Shown here: piece after piece, positions 6,252-13,227 of the stretch
Layout of the letters: the number at the start of each line of letters is the position of its first letter
Position numbering within the stretch: the first letter of the stretch is position 1
Virus record (IMG/VR): IMGVR_UViG_3300035181_001189
Location: 1 to 27,277 of that record
Source of the DNA: a virus
Length of the DNA: 27,277 nt
Reading direction: 5' to 3' (one strand)
The notes under the pieces: generated by a model
Database searches by the model: none
Told to the model about the DNA's origin: nothing
The model's input: the letters and a program-made list of their open reading frames with translations, nothing else
Made by a program: the position numbers and the translations under genes

Positions 6252-9083
6252 ATGGCAAATTCAAACAAAATTTTCGTTTCACCGGGTGTATATACATCGG
6301 AGAAAGACTTAACATTTGTTGCACAAAGTGTCGGAGTAACAACATTAGGATTAGTAGGTGAAACTTTAAAAGGACCTGCGTTTGAACCTATGTTGATTAC
6401 CAATTTCGACGAGTTCAAAACATACTTTGGAACAACAACACCTGAAAAGGACGGTATAGGTAATCCTAAATATGAACTACCGTATAACGCAAAATCATAT
6501 TTACAGGAATCCAACCAATTATTCGTAACAAGAGTACTTGGATTAACCGGATATAAACCTAACAAAACATTTGGTATTACTACAATTGGTGGCGTAACTT
6601 ATACAGGTACAACAACACCGGCACAAAATACCGGAACAATGGCACCAACAAGCGGTATTACAGGTAGTACATTTTATCCTGAATTATCAGGTAAAATGGC
6701 AACAACAGGTGATAGTGTAACAAATTGGATTTTAAGTGGTACTCCATACGCACAAGACGATTGGTTTACAATTGGTTTAGTTCCAGATACATTAATAACA
6801 GGGTTAACCGGAAAGAGAATTACAGGTCCTATTGGTGATAATAACAATCAGAATTGGTATAACTACTATTTCAACGGAACAAATGCTTTGTATTCATATC
6901 TTTTTGTTTACGCTAGTGGAACATCAACATTTACAGTTACAAGATTTACATATGTTGCGGCTGTAAATAATTTTGAAAATTTAACAGTTGCGGCATTAAG
7001 ATCAAGAGGGAAATATACAGGGGAAACTTTAAATTTAGAAGTAACTGCAAACACAGGACTTACAATGTCATCAACAACATTAACAACAAACCCATTGGGT
7101 GAGTTTACTCTTAATGTTAACGGTCTTACAAGTGGAGCAAAAACTTTTACTTGTGCTTTAGACACAACATCATCAAAATATATGACAAAAGTTTTGGGTG
7201 TTAATGTTTATGATAAAGATGAGGCAGAATATCCGGTATATGTTTATGAAATTTATCCTAATCTTGTAAAATCATTATATGAAAGTGGTTTAATAAGAGG
7301 ATTAAAAGTAACTCCGGTATATCACTTAACTGGTAATGATTTTCTAACACAATGGGAAACTCCTTCTTCACCGATGGTTGTTTCTGAAGTTCGTGGTGGA
7401 AACGTTGCTGACTTATTCCAAATTCTTACAGTATCAGACGGTGATGCCGCTAATACACAGGTAAAAGTAACTATTATGAACATAAACTTAGATTCGGGTG
7501 AATTTGATGTGATGGTTCGTGATTTCTACGATACAGACGATAATATGGTTGTATTGGAGAAATATTCAAGATGTTCTATGAATTCGGAATTACCGGGTTA
7601 CGTGGCTCTAAAAATAGGTACTGTTGATGGTGAATATGAATTACGTTCAAAATTCATTATTTTATCTATGGCTGATGGTCATCCAACAGACGCAATTCCT
7701 GCAGGATTTAAAGGATTTGTTACAGATACACTAACAACATCTGTATTAGGTGGACTTAGATATAAAACTGATTTTTATGTTGCTGGTGATGAAACCGGTG
7801 CTTACGATACTTTTGGTGAACCCGTTTTAGCAGCAAGAACTGAAAGTTTCAAAAAAGTTTCTCTTGGTTTATCTTCAACAGTAGGGTATGATAGTGATAT
7901 ATTCAAATATAAAGGAATTAACGCAGATGCGGTAACAACAGGTTTCCACTTGTCAGTAAACGCTTCAACAATCACAGGTGTAACCAACACAGGTTTTGCT
8001 TACGATACAACTCCATATGATTTAGAAGGTCAAACCGGAACAGATAATAAATTGGAAAACATAAACTATCGTAAATTCACCTTGGCTCCGTCCGGTGGTT
8101 ACAATGGATGGGACATTTACAGAAACGTAAGAACAAATACCGATGGTTATATTTACGGTAAAAAAACTTACATTTCAGGTAACACTAACAATGGTGGTGT
8201 TTTCAATGTAAACGTTCCAAACTCTGACTATTACGCATACCTATTGGGTATAGAAACATTCGCAAATCCTGAAGCGGTTAACATTAACATCTTCGCAACT
8301 CCGGGTATCAACTACCAAGATCACGGATCATTGGTAACACAAACAGTTGATATGATTGAGAATGATAGAGCAGATTCACTTTATATCATAAATTCTCCTG
8401 GTCCTACAACAATCACTACCGCACAAGATGCTGTTGATAGTTTAGATACCGCGAATATGGATACTAACTATTCAGCAACCTTCTGGCCTTGGATACAAGT
8501 TAGAGATAGTGATAACTCAACACAACTATATCTTCCTCCAACAGGTGAAGTACTTAAAAATCTTGCTTTAACTGATAACGTAGCTTATCCTTGGTTCGCT
8601 ACCGCAGGTTATTCGAGAGGTCTTGTAAGTTCAATTAAAGCATTTAAAAAACTTACACTTGATGAAAGGGATACTCTATACAAATATAGAATCAACCCAA
8701 TCGCTACTTTCTCCGATACCGGTACTATAATTTGGGGTAACAAAACCTTACAAGTAAGGGAGTCAGCACTTGATAGAATTAACGTAAGAAGATTACTATT
8801 AAGAGCAAGAAAACTTATTTCAGCGGTTGCCGTTAGATTACTGTTCGAACAAAATGACGAACAAGTAAGAAACGAATTCCTAAGATTGGTTAACCCTATC
8901 CTAGAAGCAATTAAGAAAGAAAGAGGTTTATACGATTTCCGTGTAACTGTTTCCAATGATCCTGAAGATATCGATGCTAACACATTGAGAGGTAAAATTT
9001 ACATTAAACCAACAAGAAGTTTGGAATTCATTGATGTAGAATTTATTATCACACCAACAGGTGCATCATTCGAAAATATCTAA
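6252..9083 (+). CDS. Contractile tail sheath protein (gp18-like)
   Basis: The N-terminus FVSPGVYTSEKDLTFVAQSV with following GLVGETLKGPAFEP is the classic sheath opening. The C-terminal ~170 residues, including INVRRLLLRARKLISAVAVR, NEFLRLVNPILEAIKKERGL and FIDVEFIITPTG, form the conserved sheath domain that packs on the tube and links subunits. The protein forms the contracting outer tail cylinder. At 943 residues it is much longer than T4 gp18 (659). The extra length lies in the threonine-, glycine- and asparagine-rich middle (about 110-700), probably surface-exposed domains. The start has an A-rich leader without Shine-Dalgarno. A terminator follows at 9093-9128, so the very abundant sheath message ends separately from the tube gene. 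Confidence 0.95.
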   Translation: MANSNKIFVSPGVYTSEKDLTFVAQSVGVTTLGLVGETLKGPAFEPMLITNFDEFKTYFGTTTPEKDGIGNPKYELPYNAKSYLQESNQLFVTRVLGLTGYKPNKTFGITTIGGVTYTGTTTPAQNTGTMAPTSGITGSTFYPELSGKMATTGDSVTNWILSGTPYAQDDWFTIGLVPDTLITGLTGKRITGPIGDNNNQNWYNYYFNGTNALYSYLFVYASGTSTFTVTRFTYVAAVNNFENLTVAALRSRGKYTGETLNLEVTANTGLTMSSTTLTTNPLGEFTLNVNGLTSGAKTFTCALDTTSSKYMTKVLGVNVYDKDEAEYPVYVYEIYPNLVKSLYESGLIRGLKVTPVYHLTGNDFLTQWETPSSPMVVSEVRGGNVADLFQILTVSDGDAANTQVKVTIMNINLDSGEFDVMVRDFYDTDDNMVVLEKYSRCSMNSELPGYVALKIGTVDGEYELRSKFIILSMADGHPTDAIPAGFKGFVTDTLTTSVLGGLRYKTDFYVAGDETGAYDTFGEPVLAARTESFKKVSLGLSSTVGYDSDIFKYKGINADAVTTGFHLSVNASTITGVTNTGFAYDTTPYDLEGQTGTDNKLENINYRKFTLAPSGGYNGWDIYRNVRTNTDGYIYGKKTYISGNTNNGGVFNVNVPNSDYYAYLLGIETFANPEAVNINIFATPGINYQDHGSLVTQTVDMIENDRADSLYIINSPGPTTITTAQDAVDSLDTANMDTNYSATFWPWIQVRDSDNSTQLYLPPTGEVLKNLALTDNVAYPWFATAGYSRGLVSSIKAFKKLTLDERDTLYKYRINPIATFSDTGTIIWGNKTLQVRESALDRINVRRLLLRARKLISAVAVRLLFEQNDEQVRNEFLRLVNPILEAIKKERGLYDFRVTVSNDPEDIDANTLRGKIYIKPTRSLEFIDVEFIITPTGASFENI

Positions 9084-9092
9084 TATTGAGAG

Positions 9093-9128
9093 AAGTACCT
9101 TGGATAACTTTCTGAGGTACTTTTTTTT
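9093..9128 (+). terminator. Intrinsic terminator after the sheath gene
   Basis: AAGTACCT (9093-9100) and AGGTACTT (9115-9122) form an 8-pair stem with a 14-base loop, running into eight T residues (9121-9128). It sits 10 bases after the sheath stop codon. Confidence 0.85.
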
Positions 9129-9170
9129 AATTTTTCCCCAGTAGCCTAGAGCAAATAAAAAAAAATGAAA

Positions 9171-9210
9171 ATTGAAAAAAATTGAAAAAAATTGAAAAAA
9201 ATTGAAAAAG
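9171..9210 (+). repeat. Four tandem 10-base A-tract repeats (ATTGAAAAAA)
   Basis: ATTGAAAAAA occurs four times head to tail, the last copy ending in G, with a related ATGAAA just before. A-tracts repeated every 10 bases are in phase with the helix and are known to give intrinsic DNA curvature. Confidence 0.85.
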
Positions 9211-9222
9211 CTCATATTTAAT

Positions 9223-9344
9223 CTAGAACTAGATTATAGAACTAGAATAAAAGTACTAGAATAAAAGCACTAGAATAAATAAATATATTATACTAGAACT
9301 AGAATACTAGAGCTAATAACCAGAACTAGAACCAGAGCAACTAG
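9223..9344. repeat. CTAG-centred repeat cluster (ACTAGAA units)
   Basis: CTAG occurs at 9223, 9229, 9242, 9256, 9270, 9293, 9299, 9307, 9326 and 9341, plus an outlier at 9146. Three consecutive 14-base units of the form ACTAGAATAAAAGY begin at 9241, 9255 and 9269, the third degenerate. Flanking these are tandem hexamer-like CTAGAA copies and degraded CCAGAA/CCAGAG forms. The unequal spacing excludes a CRISPR. Function is unknown; iteron-like binding sites are the simplest reading. Confidence 0.8.
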
Positions 9345-9426
9345 GTGGAAAAAATAACGAAAAAAAATGACAATATCAAATCTTTTTTAAAAATAACCAA
9401 TTTTTTTTAAATTTTGTAATAGTGTA

Positions 9427-9434
9427 TATTTATA
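9427..9434 (+). promoter_or_regulatory. Putative late promoter element TATTTATA for the tube gene
   Basis: The context TGTATATTTATAAGAAAG lies 35 bases before the ATG at 9470, with an A-rich leader free of Shine-Dalgarno. The spacing is close to that of the sheath gene, which fits two highly expressed tail genes. Confidence 0.45.
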
Positions 9435-9469
9435 AGAAAGAAATAAAACTAAACTAACAACAATACGAA

Positions 9470-9958
9470 ATGGCAGACCTATTAATGAAAATGCCCGTTC
9501 CATACGAGCCAAAAAGACAAAATAGATTCATCGTGAGATTTCCTTCTTCGATGGGAATCAACGAATGGTATGTAACGTCAGCGGCTAGACCTAATGCTAA
9601 AATAAATGCAACAGAAATTCCATTTCTAAATACATCAACATTCGTTGCTGGTAGATTCAATTGGAATGAAATAAGAGTAACTTTCAAAGACCCAATCGGA
9701 CCATCAGCCGCACAAGCACTTATGGAATGGTTTCGTCTACACGCAGAATCAGTAACAGGTAGAATGGGGTACGCCGCAGGATATAAAAAAGATATAGAAT
9801 TAGAAATGCTAGACCCTACGGGTGTTGTAGTAGAAAAATGGATTCTTCAGGGTACTTTCCTTACCGATATTAACTTCGGTGAATTAGATTACTCAAGAGA
9901 CGACATCGCAACTATCACAACATCACTAAGAATGGATCGTTGTATTCAAGTATACTAG
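9470..9958 (+). CDS. Tail tube protein (gp19-like)
   Basis: The 162-residue product matches the size of T4 gp19 (163 residues) and follows the sheath gene as in T4-like phages. The opening PYEPKRQNRFIVRFPSSMGI, the middle WNEIRVTFKDPIGPSAAQAL and the ending YSRDDIATITTSLRMDRCIQ show the tube-fold pattern of two beta sheets, with a loop and helix (ALMEWFRLHAES) between them. It polymerises as the inner tail tube through which DNA passes. The gene sits between the repeat region and a strong terminator and has its own TATTTATA element, so it appears to be a single-gene unit. Confidence 0.94.
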   Translation: MADLLMKMPVPYEPKRQNRFIVRFPSSMGINEWYVTSAARPNAKINATEIPFLNTSTFVAGRFNWNEIRVTFKDPIGPSAAQALMEWFRLHAESVTGRMGYAAGYKKDIELEMLDPTGVVVEKWILQGTFLTDINFGELDYSRDDIATITTSLRMDRCIQVY

Positions 9959-10010
9959 TATTTTTTGTTTATCAAATCATTCTATATTAAATTTACATAA
10001 GACTGTAATT

Positions 10011-10048
10011 ATCCCTCGCATAACCATTTATGTGAGGGATTTTTTTTG
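10011..10048 (+). terminator. Intrinsic terminator after the tube gene
   Basis: ATCCCTCGCATAA (10011-10023) pairs with TTATGTGAGGGAT (10028-10040) in a 13-pair stem with one G-T wobble and a CCAT loop, followed by a run of T (10040-10047). It is strong and well placed, about 50 bases after the tube stop. Confidence 0.9.
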
Positions 10049-10090
10049 GGAAACTTTACTTTGTGATAGTTATATGTTAAATTTAAACTT

Positions 10091-10840
10091 ATGGAAGAAT
10101 TTAGAATTGACCCAACAATCGCGTATGATGTAGTTGAACTACCAAGTAGAGGAATACACTACGCAAGTAAAAAGAAATCATTCAAAGTGGCTTATTTAAC
10201 AGCCGCAGATGAGAATATTTTATCATCACAAAACCTAATCCAATCAAACGGTGTTATTCCGGAACTTCTAAAACGAAAAATTTTAGATAGGGATATTACT
10301 TTTGAAGAAATTGTGGAAGAAGATAAAGAAGCAGTATTAATCTTTTTACGTAACACAGCATTCGGTTCAGAATACACAATGAATCTAACTGATCCAAAAA
10401 CTAAAGAACCGTTTGTTCATATTGTTGATTTATCAACAGTTAAGATGAAACCATTTGATTTAGTTGCCGATCCAAATGGTGAATATAAATTTTTCTTACC
10501 AAAAACAAAGGCGGAGATTACTTTTAAATTCATCACCCAAACACAAGAAGACGAATTAGATAAACTAAAAACAAGTTGGAACGGTCTTGGTGTCGCACCA
10601 ATCGTCACAAAAAGATTAGAAATGATGATTAAATCAGTCGCAGGAAACAGAGATATGATGCAAATTCATAATTTAGTCGAAAATATGCCAATAACAGATT
10701 CACAAGATTTTAAAAAGTTTGTGAGTGAAAATAAACCGGGGTTGGATTTAACCCAAACTGTTATCGCCCCATCCGGAGAAAAGGTCCACATTGAAGTCGG
10801 ATTTGGGGTAGAGTTTTTTCGACCTTTCTACGGAATATAA
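10091..10840 (+). CDS. Tail assembly chaperone, gp26-like (short form)
   Basis: The 249-residue product resembles the T4 baseplate/hub family around gp26 (Pfam T4_baseplate). It has an N-terminal VVELPSRGIHY, then KVAYLTAADENILSSQ and a middle helix-rich domain (EIVEEDKEAVLIFLRNTAFG), ending VEFFRPFYGI. It sits directly before the tape measure gene, the position of tail chaperones such as lambda G. The reading frame overlaps a downstream +1 frame that lacks an ATG and encodes a conserved-looking gp51-like tail; the shift would occur at the TTT-TTT-C near 10814. The start at 10091 follows an A/T-rich leader with no Shine-Dalgarno. I am confident in the gene and fairly confident in the family. 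Confidence 0.8.
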   Translation: MEEFRIDPTIAYDVVELPSRGIHYASKKKSFKVAYLTAADENILSSQNLIQSNGVIPELLKRKILDRDITFEEIVEEDKEAVLIFLRNTAFGSEYTMNLTDPKTKEPFVHIVDLSTVKMKPFDLVADPNGEYKFFLPKTKAEITFKFITQTQEDELDKLKTSWNGLGVAPIVTKRLEMMIKSVAGNRDMMQIHNLVENMPITDSQDFKKFVSENKPGLDLTQTVIAPSGEKVHIEVGFGVEFFRPFYGI

Positions 10841-10970
10841 AAGGGGTCAATTAAACGAAATTCTGTTCTTAATAAAAAAAGGGTTTTCGTACTCTGATTT
10901 AATATCTATGCCTGTGTTTGTTAGAAGATACTATATACAGTTTATTCTCGAAGGTGAAAACGTTAGTTAA
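10812..10970 (+). CDS. gp51-like C-terminal extension, probably reached by +1 frameshift
   Basis: This frame opens at 10812 just after a TAG and ends at TAA 10968-10970. It has no ATG, GTG or TTG before residue conserved-looking GFSYSDLISMPVFVRRYY; the first ATG is that methionine itself. Shifting +1 after TTT at 10817-10819 (the Phe tRNA can re-pair on TTC) gives a continuous protein of 243 + 49 = 292 residues. The 49-residue part reads DLSTEYKRGQLNEILFLIKK and then GFSYSDLISMPVFVRRYYIQ, resembling the short gp51-type proteins next to gp26 in T4-like phages. An alternative is a separate gene using a rare start such as ATT or CTG after AAGGGG at 10841-10846. Confidence 0.6.
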   Translation, partial: SFFDLSTEYKRGQLNEILFLIKKGFSYSDLISMPVFVRRYYIQFILEGENVS

Positions 10971-10972
10971 AC

Positions 10973-10980
10973 TATTTATT
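10973..10980 (+). promoter_or_regulatory. Putative late promoter element TATTTATT for the tape measure gene
   Basis: The element begins 2 bases after the stop of the gp51-like frame and lies 16 bases before the ATG at 10997; TAAATAAG follows it. Confidence 0.35.
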
Positions 10981-10996
10981 GTAAATAAGAATCGTT

Positions 10997-12874
10997 ATGG
11001 GTGATGAAAAAGATGGTATATCAATAAAGGCTATAGAATATTTGTTTAGTAAAAATCAAAGTGGCTGGTTAAAAGAAACTGAAGGAGTATTCAATAGTAG
11101 AAGCGAATCTATTAAAATGTTCGAGAAATATTCGAGCAAAACAAATAAAGTAGATCTTTCAGGTTTACCGCTAACACCAGAGAAAACTTTTGGTGTTGGA
11201 GATGTTATTCGTGGTATTTTAAAGTCACAATCTGGAAAAGATAGTGGCACATATCCCGGAGAATTTATTAAACTAGAAGATGGTATGAATCTTTTCTTTA
11301 ATAAAACAACCAACCAATTATCAAGTCTTAAAGGAATTATCAGTAATTTTCTTTCAAAATCATTTCAACAAGTAACATTAGCATTTGAAGAACAATCGGA
11401 TTTACTAACAGAAATTAACACAAAAACAGGATTAACGGGTAAATTATCTGAGGGGTTCAGAGCCAATATAATAGAAACTTCGGTTTATGCCGCTGGGTTA
11501 GAAGTTTCATTTGGTGATCTTTCCGAATCTATGTCAAAAATATTAGTGGATTCCGGAAGATTTAAAATTATGAGTTCAGAAACAATGAATAAAATAGTTT
11601 TAATGAGTAAAGTTGGTTTTGATAATATGACAGAAGCGGCTCAATCTGTTAGTGAATTTCAAAAAGTATCTATGGGTGCATCTGATGCTATGGAAGCGGT
11701 TAATAAAACCGTAACAAGTTCCTTACAATTAGGATTAAATGCAAAGGTAACAACAAAAGACCTAACAGCAAATATAGGTAAATTAAATACATACGGATTT
11801 AAAGATGGTATTGAAGGTCTAAGAAAGATGGTTCAACAGGCACAAGCATTAAAAATGGATTTAAACGAATCATTTAAACTTGCCGAAAAAGTTATGGACC
11901 CAACAGATGCTTTATCATTATCAGCAAACTTACAGGTTATCGGTGGAGCGTTAGGAGATTTTAACGATCCAATTAAAATGATGTGGATGGCAACAAACAA
12001 TGTTGAAGGATTACAAGATGCATTAGTTGGTAGTTTAGAAAGTTTAACGACATTTGATGAAAAATCCGGAACATTTAAAATTGTTGGTGCGGATTTAAGA
12101 CGAGCAAGAGCAATGGCAGATCAGTTTGGGATGTCATTACAAGAAGCAAGTAACCTTGCAATTCAAGCGGCACAGAGAACATCCGCCGCGACCGATATGA
12201 TGTCTTCAGGTCTTGTTTTTGATAACGAGGAAGACAAAGAATTCCTAACCAATTTAGCACAAATGAAAAATGGTAAAATGGTTATTGAAGTTCCTGAAGA
12301 TTTAAAACGAAAATTCGGTTCAACAGACATTGTTTTAGAAAAACTAACATCCGGACAAAAAGATGATATTCTAGCAATGAGAGAACAATTTAAAAAACTG
12401 AATGCCACAGATATTGCAGAACAACAAGTTAACGCAATAAAAAACATTGAAAGACTTGTTTCATATCTTGCGGCTAGAGGAAGAGCGGAAGTTGGTAACA
12501 GAGTATATCCGGGAGTTAACAACGCCGTAATGGAACAGTTAAACACATTAAAAGGTTATAAAAATTTGATTGAAAAAGGTATTATAACTTCTTCAGACGA
12601 ACTTGAAAATTTTATAAAAACGATGTTCAGTGCTGGTAAAAATGAAATACTTAATCTAAATCAAAACAATAAACCAAAAGCGTTACCCGTTCCTGTTGAA
12701 CCAACACAGAAAGAAAAACCATTACCTCCTGTTCCAACGAAAGAAGTATCAGAAAAAAACATAACAGTTAGTTTTAATTCTGACGCTACGATGGACACAT
12801 TCAAAAGAGCGGCATACAATGAATGGTTAATTAATAGTCCAGACGCAAAATCATATTTATTTAATGAAGCATAA
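10997..12874 (+). CDS. Tail tape measure protein (gp29-like)
   Basis: The 625-residue product is almost wholly helical, alanine/lysine/serine-rich and low in cysteine, as for tape measure proteins, and is close in length to T4 gp29 (590). Segments such as NKIVLMSKVGFDNMTEAAQS and AVNKTVTSSLQLGLNAKVTT are long amphipathic helices. A proline-rich linker at about residues 556-585 (KALPVPVEPTQKEKPLPPVP) precedes a short C-terminal domain. Position right after the gp26/gp51-type chaperone supports the call. It would fix tail length inside the tube and leave ahead of the DNA. The stop overlaps the next start by one base (TAATG), coupling it to the nuclease-like gene. Confidence 0.85.
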   Translation: MGDEKDGISIKAIEYLFSKNQSGWLKETEGVFNSRSESIKMFEKYSSKTNKVDLSGLPLTPEKTFGVGDVIRGILKSQSGKDSGTYPGEFIKLEDGMNLFFNKTTNQLSSLKGIISNFLSKSFQQVTLAFEEQSDLLTEINTKTGLTGKLSEGFRANIIETSVYAAGLEVSFGDLSESMSKILVDSGRFKIMSSETMNKIVLMSKVGFDNMTEAAQSVSEFQKVSMGASDAMEAVNKTVTSSLQLGLNAKVTTKDLTANIGKLNTYGFKDGIEGLRKMVQQAQALKMDLNESFKLAEKVMDPTDALSLSANLQVIGGALGDFNDPIKMMWMATNNVEGLQDALVGSLESLTTFDEKSGTFKIVGADLRRARAMADQFGMSLQEASNLAIQAAQRTSAATDMMSSGLVFDNEEDKEFLTNLAQMKNGKMVIEVPEDLKRKFGSTDIVLEKLTSGQKDDILAMREQFKKLNATDIAEQQVNAIKNIERLVSYLAARGRAEVGNRVYPGVNNAVMEQLNTLKGYKNLIEKGIITSSDELENFIKTMFSAGKNEILNLNQNNKPKALPVPVEPTQKEKPLPPVPTKEVSEKNITVSFNSDATMDTFKRAAYNEWLINSPDAKSYLFNEA

Positions 12875-13191
12875 TGGATAATTCATCAAAAATATACCTT
12901 ATAAAAAACGCTGAGGAAAGTTATTATAAAATTGGTGTAGGTAAAAACCCTAAACAAAGGTTAAAACAACTTCAAACAGGTTCACCTGCGGGGTTGATTT
13001 TAATAGAAACATTTAATACAGAACACGCTTATAAAATCGAAAAGGCTCTACATAGAAGATATTCACACCTAAAGAAAGAAGGTGAGTGGTTTAATTTTTC
13101 AATAGTGGAGCAATGTGAGTTTTTAAACATATGTAAAACTATCGAAAATTCGATTAAGACTTTGGTGGAGAGTGGTAATGTTTTTATATAA
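12874..13191 (+). CDS. GIY-YIG-like nuclease (T5orf172/MUG113 type)
   Basis: The 105-residue product has KIYLIKN at 6-12 in place of GIY, YYKIGVGKNPKQRLKQLQTG at 17-36 with Arg29, then a helix with Glu56 and His60 (YKIEKALHRRYS) and the closing GEWFNF at 70-75. This order (Y...YKIG...R...E..LH..Y...GEWF) is that of small stand-alone T5orf172/MUG113 GIY-YIG-type proteins, common in phages. It could be a homing-type endonuclease, or a repair or host-takeover nuclease. It sits between tape measure and baseplate genes, has no structural feature, and overlaps the tape measure stop. It looks like an insertion into the tail operon. No group I intron is visible near it. Confidence 0.8.
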   Translation: MDNSSKIYLIKNAEESYYKIGVGKNPKQRLKQLQTGSPAGLILIETFNTEHAYKIEKALHRRYSHLKKEGEWFNFSIVEQCEFLNICKTIENSIKTLVESGNVFI

Positions 13192-13205
13192 AATCTTTAA
13201 CCGGC

Positions 13206-13213
13206 TATTTATT
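13206..13213 (+). promoter_or_regulatory. Putative late promoter element TATTTATT for the first giant baseplate gene
   Basis: The element lies 14 bases before the ATG at 13228 and after the stop of the nuclease-like gene, so the baseplate operon could restart transcription here independently of that insertion. Confidence 0.35.
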
Positions 13214-13227
13214 GAAAAAAGAAAATA

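Larger units (their letters stand above)
9129..9469. other. Non-coding repeat region between sheath and tube genes
   Basis: These 341 bases hold no credible gene. In order they contain a short pyrimidine tract, four in-phase A-tracts (9171-9210), the CTAG-rich cluster (9146-9344, dense from 9223), and a long A/T-tract segment (9351-9420) that leads into the tube-gene leader with a TATTTATA element. It is the largest gene-free stretch in the window and the least ordinary in composition. Confidence 0.8.

Noticed and set aside
6160-6565. Leftward open frames overlapping the start of the sheath gene
   Set aside because: They are shadows of the sheath frame and of A-rich leader DNA; the predicted proteins are low-complexity.
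9146-9344. CRISPR array
   Set aside because: Units are short (6-14 bases), degenerate and unequally spaced, with no spacer-like unique segments and no cas genes.
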